Origin: Acidobacteriaceae bacterium
GTDB lineage: Bacteria > Acidobacteriota > Terriglobia > Terriglobales > Acidobacteriaceae
Assembly (NCBI GenBank): GCA_003138975.1
Contig: PLHQ01000209.1
Location: 39,394-87,019 of the forward strand
Reading direction: 5' to 3'
Length of the DNA: 47,626 nucleotides
Shown: positions 34,802 through 43,370 of the stretch, one piece after another
Numbering within the stretch: position 1 is the first letter of the stretch
How the letters are laid out: every line of letters begins with the position of its first letter
Position numbers and translations under genes: made by a program
Notes under the pieces: model-generated
Told to the model about the DNA's origin: nothing
The model's database searches: none
What the model saw: only the letters and a program-made list of their open reading frames with translations

Positions 34802-37384
34802 CTACTTCAATCCAGTCACCACGTACGCCTCCGACAGTACCCGATCGTAGTCGTATGCGTACGCAGTTCCGTCGCTTGAAAAATGAGGCGCTCCAACTCC
34901 CGTTACTCCGGCTGCCACTTCTGTCCCGAAGGTTTTCCACAACTCCATCTTTCCAGTGGCTGTATCCACCTTATAGACCTTCGCAATCTTCTCGTTCGCT
35001 CGACTCGAGACCGCGTATACCGATCCCCCATCCGGCGACCACCCAGTCACGTAATAGCTCGAATCCAACCCCGGGATCAGGCGAATGCCGCTCCCCTCCA
35101 GTGGCCAAACTCCCCATTTTCCATCGGACCCCACCACCGCCGTGCTGCGACCGTCGGGCGAGAGGTTCGCTCCCGCCGTTCCTTCTGGAGTGATGGGCTT
35201 GGAATCGCCATTGCTTAGGTCAATCAGGTAGTCACGCGCGCCGTGTCCGGCTTCAATCCCCGCGGCCAGCAGCCGCTTTCCGTCCGGCAACCAGCGAACC
35301 CCGCTGTAGCTTACGGCATCGTGCGTGAGCGTTCTGGCCTCACCCGCTCCCGTCGGCACCAGGCTCAGCGGTCCGCCCTTCGCCGGTTTTGTGATCGCCC
35401 ATTTTGTATCGGGCGAGATGGCTCGGGCCAGTCCCTCGCCAATCCGCGCCGGAGGCGACCCATCCGTATCGCGCAGGAAAACAGTGTAATTCGGTCCTCC
35501 GCCATTGCCTTCCTCTTCGAACAGGATCTTCCGGCCATCCCGGCTGATATCGCGCACGATGGACCACCCGAACCAACCCAGTTCGCGCTCCACTTTTTCG
35601 CCCGGCCCCAACCCGCGTATTCCAATCCGTTCCTGATGCGTCACCATCAGTGCCGTTCCATTCCGCAGGTCTTCCAGCCACATGCCTCCGGGCACGTTCG
35701 TGATGGTCCGCAGCTTGCCCGAGAGGGTTACGGCGCGCGGATTCGCGGCGCTGCCGCTACCGCTGGAGGTAAACCAGATGTCATCCCCCGTCGGAGACCA
35801 GAGAATCCCCTCCAGTGTCTCCCAGCCGGAAGAAAGTTTCTTCTCTTTCCCGTTGCCATCCGAACTAATCACCGCCACCGAGCCCTCGTCGTCGCCTCCT
35901 GGGTTTTCATGGTCGGCAAACGCTACCCACTTGCCGTCCGGAGAAATCTTCGGATGGCTTATCCAGTTGATGCTGTCGAACAGCACCTTCCCAATGGGGT
36001 ACTCCAAACGCCAGTGGTTGTTTTCCGGCGTGTACCGCACCACCGCCATCTTTTCGCCGTCTGCGGCCCAGTCTGCGTCCTGCACATTGTCCAGCACTTC
36101 TCGCGGCGTTCCCCCACTCAGCGGAACCCGCGCCAGCGTGCCGGTTCGCGCGTAGCCACCGAAATAAGCTGTCTTGAGCCGCACCGCCAGTTCTCCGCTC
36201 TTGGAGATCGAAAGCATCTCCGCATCCTTCAACCCCAGTTCACGCGCCCCCGGATCGTCCGTGCGAGCCAGATAGAGTTGGTCTTCACCGCCATCCCACG
36301 ATGCGTTGTAAACGATGCTGCCGTCGGGCGTGAAGCGGGCATTGCCGATGGAACCGGTGCGAAACGTGATCTGCTTATACTCGGCCTGAGGCGCGCCACC
36401 GTTGCCTCGGCCTAGCCACCAACCGATAGCCAGCATCACCAGAGCGATTGCCGCCGCTAGGGTGATCGGGAGCAACAGCCTGCTCCGAGGCGGCGCGCTC
36501 GCCACCGCCGTCACCCTGGTGCTGGTGCCCGAAACGCCAGTCAGATGTTCCAGATCAAACGCAATGTCGCTTGCGGAATGGAAACGCTGCTCGGGATTTT
36601 TCTCCAGACAATGCTGCACAATGCGTTCCAGCGCCGGAGAAACGTTGCGATTGGTTTCGCTTAAATCTGCCGGATCTTCCTTCAGGATGGCGCTCATCGT
36701 ATCCGCGGCAGTCTCCCGATGAAAGGCGCGCTTGCCGGAAATCATTTCGTAGAGAATTGCCCCAAAGCTGAAAATGTCAGAACGCGCATCCACGGCAATG
36801 CCGCGCACCTGCTCGGGCGACATATAACCCGCCGTGCCCATCACCAGGCCGGCTTCCGTGGCGTGCGTCATGGTTGGCAGCGAACTGTGGACGCCGGGTT
36901 CCGTCTGAGTCAGTTTGGCCAGACCGAAATCCAGAATCTTGACGCGTCCATCTTTTGTGAGAAATAAATTCTCTGGCTTCAGGTCGCGATGGATGATTCC
37001 TTTTTCGTGAGCCGCGGCCAGCCCATGGGCGATCTGCAGGGCATAGTCCAAAGTCTTACGCACGGCGATCGCCCCGCCGCGCAACCGCTCCCGCAGCGTC
37101 TCACCCTCCAACAGTTCGGATACAACATAAGGCGAGCCCTCGTGCGTTCCGATATCGAATACCGCCAGAATGTTGGGATGATTCAGGGCTGCTGTAGCCA
37201 GCGCCTCTTGTTCGAAACGCCGCAGCCGGTCAGCGTCCAGAGAAAGTCCTTGCGGCAAAACCTTGACCGCCACATCCCGCTTCAAACGGGAGTCTCGGGC
37301 GCGATACACCTCGCCCATGCCTCCCGCGCCCAGCAGACTAACGATCTCGTAGGGCCCAAGTTTTGTGCCAGAGGTCAGGTTCAT
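34802..37384 (-). CDS. Receptor-like Ser/Thr protein kinase with TolB/PD40 beta-propeller
   Basis: An 860-residue transmembrane kinase. Residues ~10-285 are the PknB-type kinase: glycine loop LLGAGGMGEVYRARD, Lys41 in VAVKVLP, HRDLKPEN with Asp135, and DFG with Asp153. GYMSPEQVRG follows. A single membrane helix lies at about 303-326 (LLLPITLAAAIALVMLAIGWWL). The outer part is a beta-propeller of repeated blades (SPDGKWVAF, SPTGDDIWF, SPDGRSTAV, SPDGGSVYAV). All catalytic residues are present. This architecture is heavily expanded in Acidobacteriota; the propeller may sense a ligand or cell-wall component. Confidence 0.93.
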   Translation of the reverse strand: MNLTSGTKLGPYEIVSLLGAGGMGEVYRARDSRLKRDVAVKVLPQGLSLDADRLRRFEQEALATAALNHPNILAVFDIGTHEGSPYVVSELLEGETLRERLRGGAIAVRKTLDYALQIAHGLAAAHEKGIIHRDLKPENLFLTKDGRVKILDFGLAKLTQTEPGVHSSLPTMTHATEAGLVMGTAGYMSPEQVRGIAVDARSDIFSFGAILYEMISGKRAFHRETAADTMSAILKEDPADLSETNRNVSPALERIVQHCLEKNPEQRFHSASDIAFDLEHLTGVSGTSTRVTAVASAPPRSRLLLPITLAAAIALVMLAIGWWLGRGNGGAPQAEYKQITFRTGSIGNARFTPDGSIVYNASWDGGEDQLYLARTDDPGARELGLKDAEMLSISKSGELAVRLKTAYFGGYARTGTLARVPLSGGTPREVLDNVQDADWAADGEKMAVVRYTPENNHWRLEYPIGKVLFDSINWISHPKISPDGKWVAFADHENPGGDDEGSVAVISSDGNGKEKKLSSGWETLEGILWSPTGDDIWFTSSGSGSAANPRAVTLSGKLRTITNVPGGMWLEDLRNGTALMVTHQERIGIRGLGPGEKVERELGWFGWSIVRDISRDGRKILFEEEGNGGGPNYTVFLRDTDGSPPARIGEGLARAISPDTKWAITKPAKGGPLSLVPTGAGEARTLTHDAVSYSGVRWLPDGKRLLAAGIEAGHGARDYLIDLSNGDSKPITPEGTAGANLSPDGRSTAVVGSDGKWGVWPLEGSGIRLIPGLDSSYYVTGWSPDGGSVYAVSSRANEKIAKVYKVDTATGKMELWKTFGTEVAAGVTGVGAPHFSSDGTAYAYDYDRVLSEAYVVTGLK

Positions 37385-37438
37385 TCGTGGGCCGGATTAT
37401 AAACCACGAACCAATCCCAACAGGGCTACTTCGAATGA

Positions 37439-38053
37439 TTAATGATCAAGCAGGGCGAGGGCCTCGCCAGTGGTGAAAAATCTTGCCCCAAGCGCCTGCA
37501 GTTCGGCCACGGTTCGTTGACCATCTTCCGCCTTCAAAGTCTCGATCGCATCCTGAACCACAGAGACGCGGCGGCCGCGATCAAGCAGTCCCTTGGCCGC
37601 GAAACCAACGCAGTATTCCGTGACCACGCCAAAAACCACGAATTCCACTTCATCCCCGAATCGTTCTACGAGCTGGTCCGCGTGCCGGCTTTCAAAGATG
37701 TCGAGCGTCTGTTTTTCCAGGAGAATCTGCTGGTATGGCGAAAGATCTCGCGGCAGCACTGTGGTAGCCTCGTTCGGCACGGTGACAACCTTGTCTGTCA
37801 ATGCTTCTGGAACGAAGGCAGAACCTTTCGTGCCCTTGATGCAGTGCGGTGGAAATGTCTGGAATTCAGGATCGTCCTCCGTGTGGTAGCAACCATGCGA
37901 GACCAGAAAGACTCGGCCCTGGCGCGCTGCGTCCGTGAGCCTGCGAATATTCGGAAGCAGTCGTTCCGCGCCGGGCACGTAGAGTTTGCCGCCAGGCAGC
38001 ATGAAGTCCGCCTGCGTGTCGACTTCCCAGAAAACAACTTTGCGAGATAACAT
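37439..38053 (-). CDS. Nicotinamidase/isochorismatase-family hydrolase
   Basis: Cysteine hydrolase of 204 residues. The catalytic triad is Asp12 (VDTQADFMLPGG), Lys114 (LEKQTLDIF) and Cys148 (GVVTEYCVGFAA). The nicotinamidase-like segments DDPEFQTFPPHCIKGTKG and VDTQADF are strong. At the metal site, where nicotinamidases have Asp-x-His, it reads CYH (Cys55, His57); His70 is in FPPHC. It is divergent from the enamidase gene, 93 bases away. In this nicotinate locus it may supply nicotinate from nicotinamide, or hydrolyse a later amide. The family is certain; the substrate is inferred from context. Confidence 0.8.
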   Translation of the reverse strand: MLSRKVVFWEVDTQADFMLPGGKLYVPGAERLLPNIRRLTDAARQGRVFLVSHGCYHTEDDPEFQTFPPHCIKGTKGSAFVPEALTDKVVTVPNEATTVLPRDLSPYQQILLEKQTLDIFESRHADQLVERFGDEVEFVVFGVVTEYCVGFAAKGLLDRGRRVSVVQDAIETLKAEDGQRTVAELQALGARFFTTGEALALLDH

Positions 38054-38146
38054 TGCCGTTTCGCCTGATCGACTGTCGTAAGAACGAGCTTATAACATTC
38101 TTTGCAAATAACCGGAGTCCGGCAAACTCCAAAAGAGGTGCGCTCG

Positions 38147-39313
38147 ATGTCACGCCTTCTGATCCGCAACATCGGTCTTCTGCTCAGCGGCGATCTGAAC
38201 AATCCGATCCTCGATGCTGACACCGTGCTCGCCGTCGATGGGAAAATCGCTGCCGTCGGCAAACAGAAGGACATCAATGCGGAGGGCGCGACCCTCGTCA
38301 TCGATGCCAAGGGCACGACCCTCGCGCCGGGATTGATCGACAGCCACGTGCATCCCGTTGCCGGCGACTGGACGCCGCGTCAGAACCAGATCGGCTGGAT
38401 CGACAGCTACCTGCACGGCGGAGTTACCACCATGATCTCCGCCGGCGAAGTGCACACGCCCGGCCGCCCGAAAGATGTAGTCGGCCTGAAAGCCATGGCA
38501 ATCTTTGCCCAGCGCGCCTTTTCAGCCTTTCGCCCCGGCGGCGTGAGAATTCATGCGGGCGCCCCGGTGATCGAGCATGGAATGGTCGAAGAGGATTTCA
38601 AAGACCTTGCCGCCGCCGGTGTCACCATGCTGGGCGAGGTTGGCCTGGGCAGCGTGAAAGACGGAGCGACCGCCCGCCAGATGGTCGCGTGGGCACGAAA
38701 GCATGGCATTCAAAGCACGATTCACACCGGCGGCCCTTCGATTCCCGGCTCCAGTTTGATCGATAAAGACATCGTGCTCGCCGCCGACGCCGACGTTATC
38801 GGCCACATCAACGGCGGCCACACCGCGCTGCCGGATGATCAGATCGTTGCGCTGTGTGAGCAATCGCCGCGAGCTCTCGAAATTGTTCACAACGGCAATG
38901 AAAAAGCAGCCCTGCTCACTTTGCGCATGGCGAGAGAACTGAAAAAATTCGATCGAGTAATCCTGGGCACGGATTCGCCCGCCGGTTCCGGAGTGCAGCC
39001 GCTCGGCATTCTGCGCCTGATCTCGATGCTGTCGTCTCTCGCGGATGTGCCGGCCGAGGTTGCCGCCTGCTTCGCCACGGGCAACACCGCAAGAATCCGC
39101 AACCTTGATTGTGGACTGATCGAGCCCGGCCGCGCCGCAACCTTCGTGATGATCGACAAAGCCCAACATTCGCCGGGAAAAACTGTGCTGGAAAGCATTC
39201 AGCGCGGAGACTTGCCGGGGATTGGGATGGTGATCATTGACGGCGTGGTGAGCGCGCAACGGAGTCGCAACACGCCGCCCGCGACGATGGTGCCGGAGAT
39301 CATAAAACAGTGA
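38147..39313 (+). CDS. ena: Enamidase (1,4,5,6-tetrahydro-6-oxonicotinate hydrolase)
   Basis: Amidohydrolase of 388 residues. It opens the reduced ring of 1,4,5,6-tetrahydro-6-oxonicotinate to give 2-formylglutarate and ammonia. The sequence follows the Eubacterium barkeri enamidase closely, as I remember it. Shared stretches include LHGGVTTMISAG, PGRPKD, GEVGLGS, HTGGPSIPGSS, GHINGG and SRNTPPA. Binuclear metal ligands are HVH (DSHVHPVAGD), the His of STIHTGG, the His of GHINGG and the Asp of LGTDSPAGSG. The ATG at 38147 is preceded by GAGGTG; the frame is open 45 bases further. It is on the opposite strand to the rest of the nicotinate genes. Confidence 0.88.
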   Translation: MSRLLIRNIGLLLSGDLNNPILDADTVLAVDGKIAAVGKQKDINAEGATLVIDAKGTTLAPGLIDSHVHPVAGDWTPRQNQIGWIDSYLHGGVTTMISAGEVHTPGRPKDVVGLKAMAIFAQRAFSAFRPGGVRIHAGAPVIEHGMVEEDFKDLAAAGVTMLGEVGLGSVKDGATARQMVAWARKHGIQSTIHTGGPSIPGSSLIDKDIVLAADADVIGHINGGHTALPDDQIVALCEQSPRALEIVHNGNEKAALLTLRMARELKKFDRVILGTDSPAGSGVQPLGILRLISMLSSLADVPAEVAACFATGNTARIRNLDCGLIEPGRAATFVMIDKAQHSPGKTVLESIQRGDLPGIGMVIIDGVVSAQRSRNTPPATMVPEIIKQ

Positions 39314-39399
39314 CCTCGGACTGCGCGTTCATTGAAAAATAAAATCCTTGAACGCCTGATTGCGTCAGGCGGCTCGCACGCCGACGATCTGGCAGCCAA

Positions 39400-39615
39400 T
39401 TACGCTCCAAGTTCTGCGATCCGCTGGGGACGCCGCACAAAGTAATAGGCAAGAGCGCCGATCCAGTGCGTGAAAATGATGATCAGGATCCAGATCAGCT
39501 TGTCATTACCGTGATTGGACTCCCTGGTCGCACACTCGACGATCATGACGATCCAGAAAACCGAACTCGCTATCGCGATGGCCGCGAACAAAAGGAGCAA
39601 CATTGCAGCGAACAT
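39400..39615 (-). CDS. Small membrane protein with PLDc_N-like domain
   Basis: A 71-residue protein with two membrane helices (FAAMLLLLFAAIAIASSVFW and LIWILIIIFTHWIGALAYYF) and a short charged loop, ending in RRPQRIAEL. This is the pattern of the phospholipase D-nuclease N-terminal (PLDc_N) family of small membrane proteins. GGAG lies 6 bases before the ATG at 39615; an upstream ATG at 39663 is less likely. It lies between ena and the PF06684 genes, and no link to nicotinate is apparent. Confidence 0.7.
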   Translation of the reverse strand: MFAAMLLLLFAAIAIASSVFWIVMIVECATRESNHGNDKLIWILIIIFTHWIGALAYYFVRRPQRIAELGA

Positions 39616-39840
39616 AGTCGGCTCCAAGCTCAGGCCGGCGATCCAGCCTTGGCTGAACAACATGCTGTCAACCGATGGCCGGCAGCGGCAGAACGAGGAA
39701 GAAGGGGACGTAACATAAAAACCTTCCTCATTTTATAGCCCCGATGTTGCGCACGGCGGAGAAGAAACGTGGCCGCAGAAATATCGGCGGTGCACAAGAA
39801 ACCAGCTTTGCATCCTTGCAACCTGTTCCAAAGTCCTGAT

Positions 39841-40425
39841 CTACCGCAGTCCGTCCTCACCCTTAATCTGATCCTTCGTCAGTCCTCCCACCCGCGCGAG
39901 CGGCCGACCGCTATCTGTAATCGCGACCGCGACGACGATTTCGTTGGCTCGGGGAGCGTCGTTGATTCGCACCTCCATGCCATCGAAGTGGCTGCGCACG
40001 AAAGCGGCATCTTTGTGCCCCAGCGGTATATCGAGAGCGATGCCCATCCCACCGCGCTTCTTGGAAGATGGAATGAGCGCGGCGCCTTTACCCAGCACTC
40101 TTCTTACCGGCGCGCCAAGTTTGGGATGCAGAATCGCCGCGGCGTGCTCGATCTCGCCGTTTTCGCCGACTGCAGCGGCCTTGCCATAGCTCTCGACGCT
40201 GGTCGCGGCAATGCCCAAAGCGGCGACCGCGCGCAGCGTGAGCAGTTCGCCCAGTTCCTCACCGATCGTCATCAGTTCAGATAAGTCCTCGACGTACTTT
40301 CCGGCGTAAGGATTTTCAATGACGGCGACTGCAGCGGCACGTCGAGTGGGCGGATCGATGGCCCGGCCCATCTCATTCCGCGTCTCCTCAACAAAGGTTG
40401 CGATCTTGCGGATACTGGCTTTCAT
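39841..40425 (-). CDS. PF06684 (AA_synth, former DUF1185) family protein, copy 1
   Basis: A 194-residue protein of the amino acid synthesis family, whose solved members have a chorismate mutase-like (AroH) trimeric fold; the reaction is unknown. Features are AVAVIENPYAGKYVEDLSEL, GKAAAVGENGEIEHAAAILH, and the C-terminal block IVVAVAITDSGRPLARVGGL. Its ATG overlaps the stop of copy 2 by 4 bases. It is the last gene of the ndh-hnr operon. The two copies share the same length and the ending IKGEDGLR, so they arose by duplication and may form a mixed oligomer. Confidence 0.85.
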   Translation of the reverse strand: MKASIRKIATFVEETRNEMGRAIDPPTRRAAAVAVIENPYAGKYVEDLSELMTIGEELGELLTLRAVAALGIAATSVESYGKAAAVGENGEIEHAAAILHPKLGAPVRRVLGKGAALIPSSKKRGGMGIALDIPLGHKDAAFVRSHFDGMEVRINDAPRANEIVVAVAITDSGRPLARVGGLTKDQIKGEDGLR

Positions 40426-41006
40426 CGCAGTCCATCCTCTCCTTTGATCTCAGAGGCTTTCAGGCCGCCGACGCGGGCATGAACGCGCGGGCCGGTGGTC
40501 ATCACCAGCGCCAGCAAAACCTCATCGGCTCGCGGAGCGTCGGCCAGGCCGACTTCCATGGCATCGAAATGACTTCGCACGTACGACGCATTGATATGCG
40601 TGATCGGAACATCGAGCCGAGTCCCAGGGCCTCCAACTTTCTTCGTCGCAGCCACAATCGCCTTCGCGGCGCCAAGAATCTCGCGCATGGCATAACCACC
40701 AGGCACGTGCCACAAAGCGCCATGCTCGAGTTCACCGGCCGCGCCGACAATGGCGCCCTTGCCGTAGCCTTCGACAACTTTGGGATCTCCGCCCAATGCC
40801 GCGACCAGCGAACGCGCCATCTCCAGGCCCAGTGGCTTCAGGTCATCCATGAAGCCCGCAATCTCTTCCACGTACCTACCCGCAAAGGGATTGTGGATAA
40901 CGGCCAATGCGGCAGCTCGCCGCAACGGCACAGATGCGACCGGACCGCCTTCATGGAAGATTTCCTCGACCGCCGTGAATTTTTTTCGAACCTGAACCTC
41001 AGGCAT
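40422..41006 (-). CDS. PF06684 (AA_synth, former DUF1185) family protein, copy 2
   Basis: Also 194 residues, paralogous to its neighbour (LAVIHNPFAGRYVEEIAGFM; GKGAIVGAAGELEHGALWHV; LLALVMTTGPRVHARVGGLK). The regions around PFAGRYVEEI and ELEHGALWH are the best conserved between the two and probably line the active site. It overlaps the UPF0280 gene by 8 bases and copy 1 by 4. Association of tandem PF06684 genes with 6-hydroxynicotinate reductase and UPF0280 is remembered from alpha-proteobacteria, suggesting a direct role in this pathway. Confidence 0.85.
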   Translation of the reverse strand: MPEVQVRKKFTAVEEIFHEGGPVASVPLRRAAALAVIHNPFAGRYVEEIAGFMDDLKPLGLEMARSLVAALGGDPKVVEGYGKGAIVGAAGELEHGALWHVPGGYAMREILGAAKAIVAATKKVGGPGTRLDVPITHINASYVRSHFDAMEVGLADAPRADEVLLALVMTTGPRVHARVGGLKASEIKGEDGLR

Positions 41007-41904
41007 GAACGAGACTCCTGCGGGATTGTTCCGGACTGGCAGTGACCTGTTCTGATCCTGCGCTTATGCTCACAATGCGAGTTTCGCCACACAGATGCAA
41101 CGCCGCAGAACGGATCAGTCCCGCAGAGAGAAGCAAATCGGCGACTGCAACGCCGGCATTCAGCGCGGCGGCGATTTCGTCTTGAGAAAGTTCGCCAACT
41201 CCCCGGGTCACAAGCCGACCGCCAAGATCGTTGTCGGGCGCGAGATCACACGCGGGCACGCGAGTAACCCTGGGATGACCCGGCAGATCGACAGCATTCG
41301 CGATGATGGTTGCCGCCGCATCCGCCATGGCCGCACGGTCGGCAAGAACCGTGACCGCGTCGGCAATGCCGAGCGAAAAACTGCGGCCGCGCCAACCGCT
41401 GGTCGCGATGCCCCGCACCGGCTCGGTCGAGCGCAGCTCAACTTTGCCGAAAAGCGATGGACGATCCGGCCGCTCGACCATGCCCACGGCGAAACTTTCC
41501 CCCGGCACAAGATGCAACGCGATGTCCCCGCCGTTGTTGACGTAGGCCCGCGAAAGGGTTGCCGCAGAAGTCATGCTGCCCAGAATTTCTTCAGCCACTG
41601 CGCCCGCTACTGCAGCCATCGGCGTGATGAAGCTTCGCTCGCTGTACGGCAAAACCGCCACCACCATGCGTGTTGCGATAACACCCACTGGCGGCGGACA
41701 TCCCGCTCGCGCACGCTGCCGCAGCAATGGAAGCTCACCGCAGAGTTCATCGAGAACCGTGACGAAGCGCTTTGCGGCCGCTCGATAAGCGGCGTTAACC
41801 TCACCAGCAACTCCAAATGCCTCGATGATCAAATCGATTGGTCCATCGTGGAGATGCAGCCGGCAGCCATCGGGCAGGAATTTTATCTGGGCTCGCTCTC
41901 TCAT
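40999..41904 (-). CDS. UPF0280 family, ApbE-like protein; candidate flavin transferase for Hnr
   Basis: A 301-residue protein of the UPF0280 family, which belongs to the ApbE-like superfamily. ApbE-type landmarks are AYVNNGGDIALHL (residues 121-133), GIATSGWRGRSFSLGIADAV (165-184, like the VATSG block) and MADAAATIIANAV (193-205, like the ADALATALF block). ApbE proteins attach FMN covalently to Ser/Thr of partner flavoproteins. The ATG overlaps the hnr stop by 4 bases. Because 6-hydroxynicotinate reductase of E. barkeri contains covalent flavin, this protein is a good candidate for attaching it. The fold assignment is fair; the function is inferred. Confidence 0.82.
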   Translation of the reverse strand: MRERAQIKFLPDGCRLHLHDGPIDLIIEAFGVAGEVNAAYRAAAKRFVTVLDELCGELPLLRQRARAGCPPPVGVIATRMVVAVLPYSERSFITPMAAVAGAVAEEILGSMTSAATLSRAYVNNGGDIALHLVPGESFAVGMVERPDRPSLFGKVELRSTEPVRGIATSGWRGRSFSLGIADAVTVLADRAAMADAAATIIANAVDLPGHPRVTRVPACDLAPDNDLGGRLVTRGVGELSQDEIAAALNAGVAVADLLLSAGLIRSAALHLCGETRIVSISAGSEQVTASPEQSRRSLVHA

Positions 41905-43370
41905 TGATCAGGCCCCGGCGATTTCGTGCTGTTGAGCGGCCAGGGATTTCCCGGGTTAGCTGAGAGATGGCGTCGGGCTTCGCCCTGCAGGATCGAGTTC
42001 AGCGGACGAACGTGATCCATGTAGCCGCCAAGGGCAGCATAGTTCTCCAGTTTTAGCGTGAATTCTATGGGAGCGACCAGCGCCGGCGTGGGCACGTAGC
42101 CGAAAGCGTGATCGGGCATGCGCGTCACGTCAACCATGAAGGTGATGCCGCCCCCAGGCCACACGTAAACGGGCGCGCCGCCGCAAGTGACGCGGGTCAG
42201 CGCATCCCTCACCGAATGCGTAAGCCTTACTGGATTCTCCGTTACACCGGCTCTTAGCGATCCCCCCGCTCCTCCCATGAACAGAACTGTAGAGAGCGCG
42301 GGCTCGCAATTCTCTTTGATCCGTGCGACCGATTCCGTCAGCGCAGCAGGCAATTCTTTCTCTACCGGTCGCAGGGCTTCGTCCAGTTCGAAATACGCGT
42401 AGTGTTCGCCCGTGGTGCTCACCATGAGCAGCCGGAGTTTAGGCCAGGCAATCTTCGGATCGAACTCCCGCAGAATCGATAGAGGATCTTCGATGTTCGT
42501 ACCTCCCCATGCCGTCCCGGGTTCGGCGACGCGGAAGTAGCGGCCCGGAGTAGATCGGCGCCCCTTCATCTCGATTCCGGTCTCCGGGATGCCTAACAAT
42601 TTCCCCGCCTGGTGCTCCGAGAGAACGCCAGTGATATGGTCATCGACTACGACCACTTCATCGACCTTGCCGTGCCACTGTTTAGCGAACATGCCGATCG
42701 TGGCCGAGCCGCAGCCCACGCGCATCCGCTCTTCCGGTATGCCATCGACCACGGGTGGCTTGCCTGCCTGGACAACCACAGTGGCGCCTTCATCGATCGT
42801 GAGTTCCACCGGCTTCCGGTCGCAGAGGTTCAGCAGAGTTTCGCAGGTCACCGTGCCTTCCCTGCGGCTACCGCCTGTAAGATGACGAACCCCACCCAGC
42901 GAAAGCATCTGCGAACCATATTCGCTGGTCGTGACATGTCCCACAGCCTCTCCTTGTGCCCGCACCAAATTCGTCTCCGGACCCAAGTATCGATCAGTGT
43001 CGATCTTCAACTTGACCCCGCAATAGCTGAAAATGCCTTCGGTCACGACCGTGACCATATCCACACCCTCGACCGCAGAAGAGATGATGAATGGAGCTGG
43101 CTTGTAGTCAGGATAGGTGGTGCCGGCGCCAATCGCGGTGACAAACGTGTTCGGGCCACTCACGATGTTGCCGTCCCACTCCCGGTCACGATCGAGAAAA
43201 GGAACGACGGAATCGCCGCGCGACAAGACGCGCTCAAGAACCACATGCGGATCAATTCGTATCAACTTTCCGCTGTCATTCGCGTAGCGATCGCATGCAC
43301 CGGTGCGTCCGGGCTTGATGTAACAGAGCACGGGGCAGGCATCGCAGCGGATGGCCTCATCGTCAGCCAC
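41901..43370 (-). CDS. hnr: 6-hydroxynicotinate reductase
   Basis: Iron-sulfur flavoprotein that reduces 6-hydroxynicotinate to 1,4,5,6-tetrahydro-6-oxonicotinate. It is 489 residues from a GTG at 43370, which has GGAG 6 bases upstream and overlaps the hydroxylase stop by 8 bases; an ATG at 43400 would add 10 residues. The N-terminal cluster motif is CDACPVLC...GAC (Cys9, 12, 16, 26). The segments GACDRYANDSGKLIRIDP, GTTYPDYKPAPFIISSAVEG and DDHITGVLSEHQAG are characteristic of the family. DxxxTG at residues 243-248 resembles the ApbE target pattern and Thr247 could carry flavin. The E. barkeri enzyme has additional clusters; only one clear set of cysteines is obvious here. Confidence 0.85.
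   Translation of the reverse strand: MADDEAIRCDACPVLCYIKPGRTGACDRYANDSGKLIRIDPHVVLERVLSRGDSVVPFLDRDREWDGNIVSGPNTFVTAIGAGTTYPDYKPAPFIISSAVEGVDMVTVVTEGIFSYCGVKLKIDTDRYLGPETNLVRAQGEAVGHVTTSEYGSQMLSLGGVRHLTGGSRREGTVTCETLLNLCDRKPVELTIDEGATVVVQAGKPPVVDGIPEERMRVGCGSATIGMFAKQWHGKVDEVVVVDDHITGVLSEHQAGKLLGIPETGIEMKGRRSTPGRYFRVAEPGTAWGGTNIEDPLSILREFDPKIAWPKLRLLMVSTTGEHYAYFELDEALRPVEKELPAALTESVARIKENCEPALSTVLFMGGAGGSLRAGVTENPVRLTHSVRDALTRVTCGGAPVYVWPGGGITFMVDVTRMPDHAFGYVPTPALVAPIEFTLKLENYAALGGYMDHVRPLNSILQGEARRHLSANPGNPWPLNSTKSPGPDQ

Noticed and set aside
38111-38122. Palindrome CCGGAGTCCGG between the nicotinamidase-like and ena genes
   Set aside because: Eleven bases with a GC-rich centre are common by chance in this DNA, and it does not resemble the ndhF palindrome, so a shared regulator is not supported.
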